A program made the position numbers and the translations under genes. The notes beneath the pieces were generated by a model that was given only the letters and a program-made list of their open reading frames with translations, did no database searches and was not told where the DNA came from. Below are positions 1 through 4,423 of a stretch of 5,696 bases of DNA, in pieces (position 1 is the stretch's first letter; every line of letters starts with the position of its first letter). The DNA is from Chloroflexota bacterium (GTDB lineage: Bacteria > Chloroflexota > Dehalococcoidia > SZUA-161), in NCBI GenBank assembly GCA_003229915.1, contig QIGA01000270.1, positions 1 to 5,696 on the forward strand, written 5' to 3'.

Positions 1-2
1 CG

Positions 3-233
3 CCGGGGGAGGGTGATTACGATGAGCTCGCGGCTAACTTTGAAAATTCACCTGGCGGGCGGGCTTTTTGGAATCGGGACTCACGGATTAGGGACGGCCT
101 GAACATCTTGACAGAGCGGCGCTCCAAGGAAAAGCTGGAGGAGATTAGCCAGCACTATGCGCGATCTCGCTCTGAGGGGGTGCCCCTTCTTCGCTGGGCA
201 GATACTATCCGCAAATGGGAACCGTCAAGTTGA
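3..233 (+). CDS. C-terminal end of an unrecognised protein (5' end outside window)
   Basis: An open frame runs from the window edge to a TGA at 231-233 and gives 76 residues with no start inside the window. I do not recognise the family. The tail is hydrophilic and charged. It has an RDSRIRDGLN segment near residue 26, a Lys/Glu-rich helix-like stretch (RRSKEKLEEIS, about residues 39-49), and ends in LLRWADTIRKWEPSS. No cysteines, membrane segment or known motif are visible. The other two + frames hit stops earlier (TGA at about 14-16 and about 100-102). This is the only recognisable cellular gene on the + strand, so it converges with the minus-strand genes to its right. Its composition looks coding, but the identification as a gene rests only on the open frame. 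Confidence 0.45.
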   Translation, partial: PGEGDYDELAANFENSPGGRAFWNRDSRIRDGLNILTERRSKEKLEEISQHYARSRSEGVPLLRWADTIRKWEPSS

Positions 234-336
234 TGTCAAGTGTCCCTCCAGATAAAGAGCGGATAACCATAATCCCACAGAGCGGGGCTTATGATAGAGT
301 TTGCTGAATGTTTCCGGCAGCTTCAGGAGCCGTCTG

Positions 337-585
337 TTATGCTGCCAGAACCGATGCCCAGGAAACGCGACCGCTTATTAGGCCCGGTCTTATCTTCCTC
401 CCATGAGGAGTATGGCAGGTATCCCATGAGGAGTATGGCAGGTAATTATTGAACTCCTTCACTGTGCCACAGTATTTGCAGATGCCGATGCTGGTGGGCC
501 CGCTTGGGCTCTCAATTACCCAGTGATGACTGCACCCGGCATGGGATGTGCGCTTTTCAGGTGCAGTTTCAACTCCCTTCCTCAT
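337..585 (-). CDS. Small zinc-ribbon-like protein, C-terminus frameshifted by a tandem duplication
   Basis: The frame encodes 82 residues from ATG at 583-585, preceded by AGGAG six bases upstream. The core holds C18, H20, H21 and a CKYC pair (C37, C40) in the order CSHHWVIESPSGPTS...CKYCG, followed by VKEFNNYLPYSSW. This pattern looks like a small zinc-ribbon-like protein that I associate with Chloroflexi. Its function is unknown, and zinc binding is inferred from the Cys/His spacing. From residue 56 the sequence changes character because a 23-bp tandem duplication (399-444) shifts the frame. With one copy removed the protein would read YLPYSSWEEDKTGPNKRSR and end at a TGA at 323-325. The present tail, with its added Cys and His, is therefore probably not ancestral. 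The core is intact, so the product may still fold. Confidence 0.6.
   Translation of the reverse strand: MRKGVETAPEKRTSHAGCSHHWVIESPSGPTSIGICKYCGTVKEFNNYLPYSSWDTCHTPHGRKIRPGLISGRVSWASVLAA
399..444. repeat. Exact 23-bp tandem duplication
   Basis: Two adjacent identical 23-base copies occupy 399-421 and 422-444, each starting tcccatgagg and ending ggcaggta. The match stops at both outer edges. The unit is not a multiple of three and lies inside the zinc-ribbon gene, so it changes the reading frame of everything after residue 55. It looks like a slippage or unequal-exchange event, or possibly an assembly artefact. Confidence 0.92.
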
Positions 586-613
586 CGTCAGCTCCTATAT
601 ACCAGTCAAGAGT

Positions 614-642
614 ATTCTAGGACACGGCATGTATTCTGTAAG
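614..642 (-). promoter_or_regulatory. Candidate promoter of the small zinc-ribbon gene
   Basis: On the minus strand CTTACA (637-642) and TAGAAT (614-619) are separated by 17 bases, matching the sigma-70 consensus at 4/6 and 5/6 positions. The -10 box lies about 30 bases upstream of the ATG at 585, which leaves a short leader with a good ribosome site. It is supported only by sequence match and position in the 157-base gap after the ferredoxin gene. Confidence 0.35.
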
Positions 643-727
643 CGACTTTTGTCTCACTAGGGGGCGTAACGACGAGGAGATGAGTCTATTTGGAGGGAGC
701 TATCCAATGGTGGGGATTAAGGGGCGT

Positions 728-754
728 GAGGCTTAGCGCTGTCTAGCGCTCCTC
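728..754 (-). terminator. Hairpin overlapping the ferredoxin stop codon, possible weak terminator
   Basis: The self-complementary AGCGCT occurs at 735-740 and 745-750 around a four-base loop. The flanks GAGG (728-731) and CCTC (751-754) extend the pairing across a three-base bulge. The ferredoxin TAG (743-745) sits in the loop. No U-run follows in the direction of transcription, so this is not a canonical intrinsic terminator. It may be a transcript-end stabiliser or a chance structure. Confidence 0.3.
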
Positions 755-949
755 AATGACTATCTCAAAGGGGCAGCTTATAGCTCCCATGGGGCATATG
801 GCTTCACAGTGGGTGCACCAGCCGCAGAAATCTGTTTCTACGACGGCCACTAGATTTCCGATCATCACGAAAGCATTGCAATGGCAGACCCTGACACATA
901 ATCCACAGCCATTACATTTCTCCCGATCCAGCGCCGGCATCAAATCCAT
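743..949 (-). CDS. 2[4Fe-4S] bacterial-type ferredoxin, 68 aa
   Basis: A small cytoplasmic electron carrier. Two complete cluster motifs are visible: C12-x2-C15-x2-C18-x3-C22 and C42-x2-C45-x2-C48-x3-C52. The second is followed by the usual Pro53. The first has His23 and Cys24 where proline is normal, and there is a further Cys59, so the protein holds ten cysteines. The start at 947-949 has GGAGG nine bases upstream. A second in-frame ATG (938-940) is less well placed. The gene lies 70 bases downstream of the Crp/Fnr gene on the same strand and ends in TAG. The motifs resemble ferredoxin domains of oxidoreductase complexes, but nothing in the window names a partner enzyme. Low-potential electron transfer is the family role; the specific partner is unknown. 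Confidence 0.88.
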   Translation of the reverse strand: MDLMPALDREKCNGCGLCVRVCHCNAFVMIGNLVAVVETDFCGWCTHCEAICPMGAISCPFEIVIEER

Positions 950-1019
950 TCTAATCTGCCTCCAGCATCCATGCTAAACTATAGGTATACCGATTGTCTG
1001 TGACCTTTGTCTCAACCAG

Positions 1020-1685
1020 CTACCTCTCTGCCATTTCTCTGAGTGCTTCCTTATTGGTAATCACGATTCGATGGTGATCCAACCTGATTGCCCCTTCATC
1101 CTCCAGCGATCTTAGCGACCTGCCGACCATCTCCCGGGCGGTGCCGGCCAGGGCCGCCATCTCCTGCTGTGTGAGCCTGGACTTGGGCTCAGTCCCATCG
1201 CTGGCGTACTCCAATAGGATCTTGGCTACCCTAGATATGACGTGTTTGAATGACAGGTCTTCCACCAGCGATACCAGGTGTCGTACCTGCCGGGACAGCA
1301 CCCGGATTACATTCAGGGATACTTGTGGATGATTCCGGAGGATTAAATCAAGGTCGCTATTTCTTATCCCATAAAGAACAGCGGGCTTTACGGCCTGGGC
1401 ACTGGCAATGCTTGGCTCGCCGTCGAAGACAGATACGTCATTGAAGGATTCACCGGGGCGTACGAAGGAGAGAATCTGCTCCTTGCCCTCACTCGATGTC
1501 TTAAATACCTTGACCACGCCTGAGGCGACAAAGTACATCGCATCTGCGGGCTCGCCTTCAAGTAGAATCAAGCCACTTCCTTCGATACTTCTCTCGAAGA
1601 TATGCGCCTTGATCGAATCGAGCTCCGCAGTGCTGAGGCCGGAAAAATAGGGGATGGATTTTAGCAGCCCTTCATCGATAGCCAT
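1020..1685 (-). CDS. Crp/Fnr-family transcriptional regulator without FeS cysteines
   Basis: A DNA-binding regulator of 221 residues when started at the ATG at 1683-1685. An N-terminal cyclic-nucleotide-type beta-roll spans about residues 12-115, with the effector loop RPGESFNDVSVFDG near 76-89. A dimer helix (about 120-155) follows, then a C-terminal winged helix with the HTH LTQQEMAALAGTAREMVGRS near 171-190. There are no cysteines, so it cannot be an oxygen-sensing FeS FNR. The loop differs from the E. coli CRP cAMP pocket, so the ligand is unknown. A longer form from GTG at 1718 adds 11 residues; neither start has a convincing ribosome site, and I chose ATG because relatives usually begin shortly before LLKSIPYFSGLS. 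It sits between the fusion gene (75 bases to the GTG, 108 to the ATG) and the ferredoxin, and may regulate this redox cluster. That last point is inference. Confidence 0.88.
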   Translation of the reverse strand: MAIDEGLLKSIPYFSGLSTAELDSIKAHIFERSIEGSGLILLEGEPADAMYFVASGVVKVFKTSSEGKEQILSFVRPGESFNDVSVFDGEPSIASAQAVKPAVLYGIRNSDLDLILRNHPQVSLNVIRVLSRQVRHLVSLVEDLSFKHVISRVAKILLEYASDGTEPKSRLTQQEMAALAGTAREMVGRSLRSLEDEGAIRLDHHRIVITNKEALREMAER

Positions 1686-1793
1686 TTCTTCTGAATCAGG
1701 TCGCCTTCCCCGCGACACCCTTAGCTTAACTGTCGAATCCCTTCCTGTCCACCCTGGCCTGCAAGAATCTCGTTTGGGCTCTTCTCCTTTTTG

Positions 1794-2489
1794 TTAATCC
1801 ATCTTTTCAAAGTCGCTCTTGGCTGCTCCACATACGGGACATGTCCAGTCCTCCGGCAGGGCCTCAAACGGAGTTCCTGGCGGGGTATCGCTCTCTGGGT
1901 CGCCCTTCTCGGGATCGTAAATGTAGCCGCAAACGGAACACTTGTACTTCGCCATTTTGATATCCCCTTCCTTCTTGGTGTTCTTCTCTTCGATATAAGA
2001 GGGTGCTGTCTTTGGGGTAGTACCTCGCTTGACTTGATGATAATGGGCGTAGGTCAGTGGCTCGTCTTCTGTGAGGACCTCAGCAGCCACAAGCTCGCCT
2101 ATAAAGATAGTATGTGTTCCCACATCAACCTCATTGGTTACCTTAGCCTCCATGTAGGCTACGGCGTGCTCCAATACAATGGGAGCTTGGGTATCACCCA
2201 ATTCATAGTCAATCCCTTCAAACTTGTCCGTATCTCTTCCAGATTTGAATCCGAATTTGCCTATCAGGCTCAGCGGGGCTTCCTGGCACAGGACTGAAAC
2301 GGTAAAGACTTTGCTGTCCTTGATGAATTCGTGGGTGAGGTTTCCCTTGTTAATGGCTACGGAAATGGTTGGTGGCTCGGAGCAGACCTGAACTATAGTG
2401 TTCGCGATCTGGCCATTGATCCTGTCACCTTTTCTGGAACCTATAATGTAGAGGCCATAGCTTATCGGCCGTAAAGCCTTGAGGTTCAT
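1794..2489 (-). CDS. hrb: Flavin reductase-like domain fused to rubredoxin (high-molecular-weight rubredoxin, Hrb type)
   Basis: A 231-residue fusion. Residues 1-160 form an FMN-binding split-barrel flavin reductase domain (MNLKALRPISYGLYIIGSRK, then the NTIVQVCSEPPTISVAINK region). A charged linker (about 160-178) leads to a complete rubredoxin at 179-231 with CSVCG (C184, C187) and CPVCG (C217, C220). In Moorella the same architecture, Hrb, passes NADH-derived electrons to the flavodiiron protein FprA. That role is known for the family and only inferred here, since no FprA is in the window. The ATG at 2487-2489 has GGAGAAGG six bases upstream. An extended frame to 2570 begins inside the predicted promoter, so I reject it. 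An internal start may give free rubredoxin. Neighbours are sod upstream and the Crp/Fnr gene downstream. Confidence 0.9.
   Translation of the reverse strand: MNLKALRPISYGLYIIGSRKGDRINGQIANTIVQVCSEPPTISVAINKGNLTHEFIKDSKVFTVSVLCQEAPLSLIGKFGFKSGRDTDKFEGIDYELGDTQAPIVLEHAVAYMEAKVTNEVDVGTHTIFIGELVAAEVLTEDEPLTYAHYHQVKRGTTPKTAPSYIEEKNTKKEGDIKMAKYKCSVCGYIYDPEKGDPESDTPPGTPFEALPEDWTCPVCGAAKSDFEKMD
1953..1971 (-). promoter_or_regulatory. Internal ribosome-binding site and ATG in front of the rubredoxin domain
   Basis: Inside the fusion gene the sequence GGAAGGGG (1964-1971) lies eight bases before an in-frame ATG (1953-1955). That ATG encodes the Met of MAKYKCSVCGY, the exact usual N-terminus of a free rubredoxin. 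Translation from here would give a 53-residue rubredoxin ending at 1794. Either a separate rubredoxin gene was joined to the reductase and kept its start, or both forms are still made. Use of the start is not shown by sequence alone. Confidence 0.5.
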
Positions 2490-2561
2490 GTTGTACCTTC
2501 TCCCGCAAGCAGGGCATATACTATCTGCTAGAACTGTCGCAGAGAGCTCATCATGGCTGCT

Positions 2562-2589
2562 ATTATACAATAGACGTATTGCTATTCAA
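2562..2589 (-). promoter_or_regulatory. Promoter of the flavin reductase-rubredoxin gene
   Basis: A perfect TATAAT (minus strand, 2562-2567) is preceded by TTGAAT (2584-2589) at a 16-base spacing. The predicted start of transcription is near 2555, giving a leader of roughly 65 bases before the ATG at 2489. The -35 box is buried in an 8-bp palindrome. This suggests that hrb, and perhaps the Crp/Fnr and ferredoxin genes behind it, can be transcribed separately from the sod group. Confidence 0.65.
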
Positions 2590-2596
2590 TAGCAAT
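2578..2596. promoter_or_regulatory. Palindromic operator candidate over the hrb -35 box
   Basis: ATTGCTAT-TCA-ATAGCAAT is a perfect 8-bp inverted repeat with a 3-base centre that covers the predicted -35 element. Placement and symmetry fit a dimeric repressor site. It does not match the FNR (TTGAT-N4-ATCAA) or CRP (TGTGA-N6-TCACA) consensus, although TTG and CAA half-site ends are present at a wider spacing. The regulator is unknown; the Crp/Fnr protein encoded downstream is one candidate. Confidence 0.5.
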
Positions 2597-2601
2597 CTCC
2601 T

Positions 2602-2632
2602 TGCCTGCCAGTTATCCTGAGGGCTGCAGGCA
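2602..2632. repeat. 7-bp stem-loop in the sod-hrb gap
   Basis: TGCCTGC (2602-2608) and GCAGGCA (2626-2632) can pair perfectly around a 17-base loop, just upstream of the palindrome and promoter of hrb. No U-run follows on either strand. It may be part of the sod transcript end or simply chance. Confidence 0.3.
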
Positions 2633-2703
2633 TAGAAGGTCGGCATGTCAGAGGTAGAGGCATAGGAAGATGGAATTCGATGTCTCTGGCAGCAAACAGC
2701 TAG

Positions 2704-2762
2704 TAGTGGAGTTTGGTGGACAGACTCCACCTGCAGCTCCCTGCCTGGAATCCACTCCACTA
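2704..2762 (-). other. Nested three-way-junction-like inverted repeats downstream of sod
   Basis: An outer perfect 9-bp helix pairs TAGTGGAGT (2704-2712) with ACTCCACTA (2754-2762). It encloses two smaller hairpins: GGTGGA/TCCACC (2715-2720 with 2726-2731, 5-base loop) and GCAG/CTGC (2733-2736 with 2741-2744, 4-base loop). The structure begins 17 bases after the sod stop in the direction of transcription. No strong U-run follows. It could be a 3'-end stabiliser, a poor terminator or a small structured RNA. A 65-codon minus-strand frame crossing the region (2563-2760) shows no protein-like character and I do not call it. Confidence 0.4.
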
Positions 2763-2779
2763 TTTGGCGAGGGATGCCG

Positions 2780-3358
2780 CTACCTCAAGCGAGCTTCCGC
2801 TGCACTCCAATTGATATTGTTGAAGAACGCAGCGATATAGTCGGGACGTTTCAGCCCGTAGTCGATCATGAAGGCATGCTCGAAAACGTCCAGCACCAGG
2901 ACTGGGATGCATCCGGCAAAATGGCCGGTCTCATGCTCGTTGATCCACTGGTTTACCAGCGCACCAGTCAGGTTATCCTGGTATAAGATGGTCCAGCCGA
3001 TACCACGCATCGCGGCTGTGGCTTTGAAATCCTTCTCCCAATCCTCGTAACTGCCGAAATCCGCAGCTAGCTGTTTTCCCAGCTTGCCTGATTTGTCTAG
3101 CGGCTGTTTGCCCCCCAGGTTCTCGAAGTAGTACTCATGGCATCGCATGCCGTTGAATTCGAAACCCATCCGCCGCTTCAGCTCAGCATATTCCGGTGTG
3201 CCAGTCTTGCCTTCCTTGAGCATGGTGGCGAGGGTGTCTAACAGCTTGTTGGTGTTGGTCACGTAGCCTTGATAGAGGGTGAAGTGGTTGTTGAGCAGCG
3301 TGTCGCTAAAGCCCTCCATCCCGATCAAGCTGCTGTAGTCTTTTGCTGTATAAGCCAT
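2780..3358 (-). CDS. Atypical Fe/Mn-family superoxide dismutase, 192 aa
   Basis: Converts superoxide to oxygen and peroxide in the cytoplasm. No signal peptide is present. The expected metal ligands can be placed at H25 (LLNNHFTLYQGYV), H74 (NGMRCHEYYF), and D157 and H161 (LDVFEHAF), followed by IDYGLKRPDY as in the classical family; GIGW (119-122) is also kept. The N-terminal helix departs from standard enzymes. The usual HxxxHHxxYV is HFTLYQGYV, one residue shorter, with Tyr in place of the second-sphere His. Gly70, four before H74, is the residue seen at that place in Mn enzymes, but metal choice cannot be read from this. AGGGGGG lies seven bases before the ATG at 3356-3358. Length is normal for the family. 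It follows the mini-rubredoxin genes and ends in TAG. Confidence 0.9.
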   Translation of the reverse strand: MAYTAKDYSSLIGMEGFSDTLLNNHFTLYQGYVTNTNKLLDTLATMLKEGKTGTPEYAELKRRMGFEFNGMRCHEYYFENLGGKQPLDKSGKLGKQLAADFGSYEDWEKDFKATAAMRGIGWTILYQDNLTGALVNQWINEHETGHFAGCIPVLVLDVFEHAFMIDYGLKRPDYIAAFFNNINWSAAEARLR

Positions 3359-3381
3359 TTGCTTACCCCCCTTTTTTTGAG

Positions 3382-3406
3382 GCTGACGCCATTATTTGGC
3401 GTCAGC
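3382..3406 (-). promoter_or_regulatory. Perfect 9-bp hairpin in the sod leader
   Basis: GCTGACGCC (3382-3390) and GGCGTCAGC (3398-3406) are perfect inverted repeats around the AT-rich loop ATTATTT. On the coding strand the hairpin ends about 11 bases before the AGGGGGG ribosome site of sod and is followed by an A-run, not a U-run, so it is not an intrinsic terminator of the upstream gene. It could be an operator, an mRNA stabiliser or a translational control element for sod. The 107-base gap holds no convincing promoter otherwise. Confidence 0.5.
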
Positions 3407-3465
3407 GTGTTCTGCTGGCCAAGACACAAGCTTCTTCGGTGTTCCTGCCTGCCTCTACGTTTTAC

Positions 3466-3645
3466 CTAATCTTTGTTCACTTGCCGCCCCGCGAGTCTGG
3501 GGTCTATGTTCCCTTCACCGCCACATTCAGGAATGTAGCAACTTATGTCGCTGAAGAGGCATTTCTCATGGCAGCTAGGGCATTCCTCGGGGGGCTCCTC
3601 GGCCTTTAATTGATAACCACATTTCGAACACTGCCAGAAAGTCAT
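3466..3645 (-). CDS. 59-aa rubredoxin-like protein with seven cysteines
   Basis: A small cytoplasmic metal-binding protein. CSKC (C6, C9) and CPSC (C22, C25) match the FeCys4 site of rubredoxin-like domains, with a shorter spacer than true rubredoxin. Three further cysteines follow at 29, 36 and 41 in CLFSDISCYIPECGGEGNIDPRL. I recall similar NIDPRL-ending proteins from Chloroflexi and archaea, without an assigned function. ATG at 3643-3645 has AGGAGG four bases upstream. A longer frame to 3708 adds 21 residues without domain character and is rejected. The gene lies 80 bases after the desulforedoxin gene and 107 before sod. An electron-transfer role within this oxidative-stress set is inferred. 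Whether the extra cysteines bind a second metal or form a disulfide cannot be read from sequence. Confidence 0.8.
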   Translation of the reverse strand: MTFWQCSKCGYQLKAEEPPEECPSCHEKCLFSDISCYIPECGGEGNIDPRLAGRQVNKD

Positions 3646-3672
3646 CCCGCCTCCTATTCGATCTAACGAGAT

Positions 3673-3697
3673 GCAGGTATCTTGGAACCTGCTTTTT
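3673..3697 (+). terminator. Weak + strand terminator-like hairpin in the gap between two mini-redoxin genes
   Basis: GCAGGT (3673-3678) pairs with ACCTGC (3687-3692) around an 8-base loop and is followed by TTTTT on the + strand. No + strand gene precedes it, so it would act on antisense transcripts if it acts at all. On the minus strand the hairpin has no U-run behind it, so it should not stop the cassette's transcription. Confidence 0.25.
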
Positions 3698-3725
3698 GGG
3701 GGACACACTCCAGATAGTACCCGAT

Positions 3726-3848
3726 CTACCCTAGCAGCTTCATGTTCTCGCCACAGCAGACAAGTGTGCCGCCGCCGACCTTGGTCACAGTCACCTCATT
3801 GCCACAAACGTTGCACCGGTACTTCTCTCCATCTTTCTTGACGCCCAT
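3726..3848 (-). CDS. Stand-alone desulforedoxin (desulfoferrodoxin N-terminal-type FeCys4 domain), 40 aa
   Basis: A tiny iron carrier of 40 residues: MGVKKDGEKYRCNVCGNE, then GGGTLVCCGENMKLLG. The C12-x2-C15 pair and the adjacent C31-C32 pair are the signature of desulforedoxin, which binds one Fe(Cys)4 and in Desulfovibrio gigas is a 36-residue homodimer. The catalytic neelaredoxin/superoxide reductase domain, fused to this unit in desulfoferrodoxin, is absent: the frame stops at TAG after the domain. An extended ribosome site, AGGAGGTGATC (3852-3862), matches the 16S rRNA tail over 11 bases, so strong translation is likely. It sits between the diiron protein and the seven-cysteine protein on one strand. 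A role as electron donor or acceptor for these neighbours is inferred. Confidence 0.88.
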   Translation of the reverse strand: MGVKKDGEKYRCNVCGNEVTVTKVGGGTLVCCGENMKLLG

Positions 3849-3851
3849 CTT

Positions 3852-3862
3852 GATCACCTCCT
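3852..3862 (-). promoter_or_regulatory. Extended ribosome-binding site of the desulforedoxin gene
   Basis: AGGAGGTGATC on the minus strand is complementary to the conserved 16S rRNA 3' tail over 11 consecutive bases, and ends three bases before the ATG at 3846-3848. It fixes the start of this 40-codon gene and suggests high expression compared with the neighbours. Confidence 0.85.
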
Positions 3863-3926
3863 CTCATTACCGAAACTGACTGTTTCTCCGAATTTCAATT
3901 GATTTCTTCGTCAGCAATTCTCTCTG

Positions 3927-4409
3927 CTACCCGATGAGGCTTTTCTTGAGGTGGATAAGCTCTCTCATGTGAGATTTCTCCTCCTTGATTACCCTATTTA
4001 CTATATCGCGGTCAGAACTGCGAACGAGTTCGCGCATCTCGGTGTAAAACAGGATCGATTCCTTCTCCACGCTAAGGGCGATTTGAACAGCCTCGACATC
4101 GCTGCTTACTTTCTGTGCTATATCGCGGGCAACCTTGTCATCGGTGAAAATAAAGGAATCGATCAGCGCTTTCAGATAGGCTTCATACTCTTCCGTAAGT
4201 GTCTCTGGGGGCTGGTAATCCCCCACCGAGCCAAGCATGTTCTGAAAGATTTCGATATGCTCTCTTTCCTTATCTGCCAGATGTTTATAGGCCGCTTGGA
4301 CTGCAGCATCCTTAGTCGAGTCAACCAGAGAATCGTAGAATGTGGCTCCATTTCCCTCGATGCCGATGCTGATATTGACAAGCTCCCTAGCTGAGAAAAA
4401 GATGCTCAT
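3927..4409 (-). CDS. Ferritin-like diiron protein (rubrerythrin erythrin-type domain) lacking a rubredoxin tail
   Basis: A 160-residue four-helix protein. Expected carboxylate and histidine ligands of the rubrerythrin/ferritin-like diiron site are visible: E18 in helix 1 (GIEGNGATFYDSL), E48-x2-H51 (DKEREHIEIF), E115 (SVEKESILFYTEM) and E144-x2-H147 (KEEKSHMREL). Rubrerythrins reduce peroxide using electrons from a FeCys4 rubredoxin domain. Here that domain is missing: the protein contains no cysteine and ends at KKSLIG. Separate FeCys4 mini-proteins follow immediately downstream. AAGGAGGT (4418-4425) overlaps the stop of the reductase gene, and the two coding regions are 14 bases apart, so they are almost certainly cotranscribed. 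Peroxidase function is inferred from the family; iron storage or another diiron role is possible. Confidence 0.85.
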   Translation of the reverse strand: MSIFFSARELVNISIGIEGNGATFYDSLVDSTKDAAVQAAYKHLADKEREHIEIFQNMLGSVGDYQPPETLTEEYEAYLKALIDSFIFTDDKVARDIAQKVSSDVEAVQIALSVEKESILFYTEMRELVRSSDRDIVNRVIKEEKSHMRELIHLKKSLIG

Positions 4410-4423
4410 CTGGATAGACCTCC

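Noticed and set aside
268..293. Imperfect hairpin (CATAA-CCC with GGG-TTATG) after the first partial gene
   Set aside because: The stem contains a mismatch and no U-run follows on either strand, so calling a terminator is not supported.
548..736. A 62-codon + strand frame
   Set aside because: It overlaps the zinc-ribbon gene and its promoter on the opposite strand, has no ribosome site and shows no family features.
2490..2570. A 27-codon extension of the hrb frame from TTG at 2570, including a CPACGRRY stretch
   Set aside because: It begins inside the predicted -10 region, lacks a ribosome site and has no match to the flavin reductase N-terminus. ATG at 2489 has a strong site at correct spacing.
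2563..2760. A 65-codon minus-strand frame in the sod-hrb gap
   Set aside because: The composition is not protein-like, there is no ribosome site or known motif, and the region is better explained by inverted repeats and a promoter.
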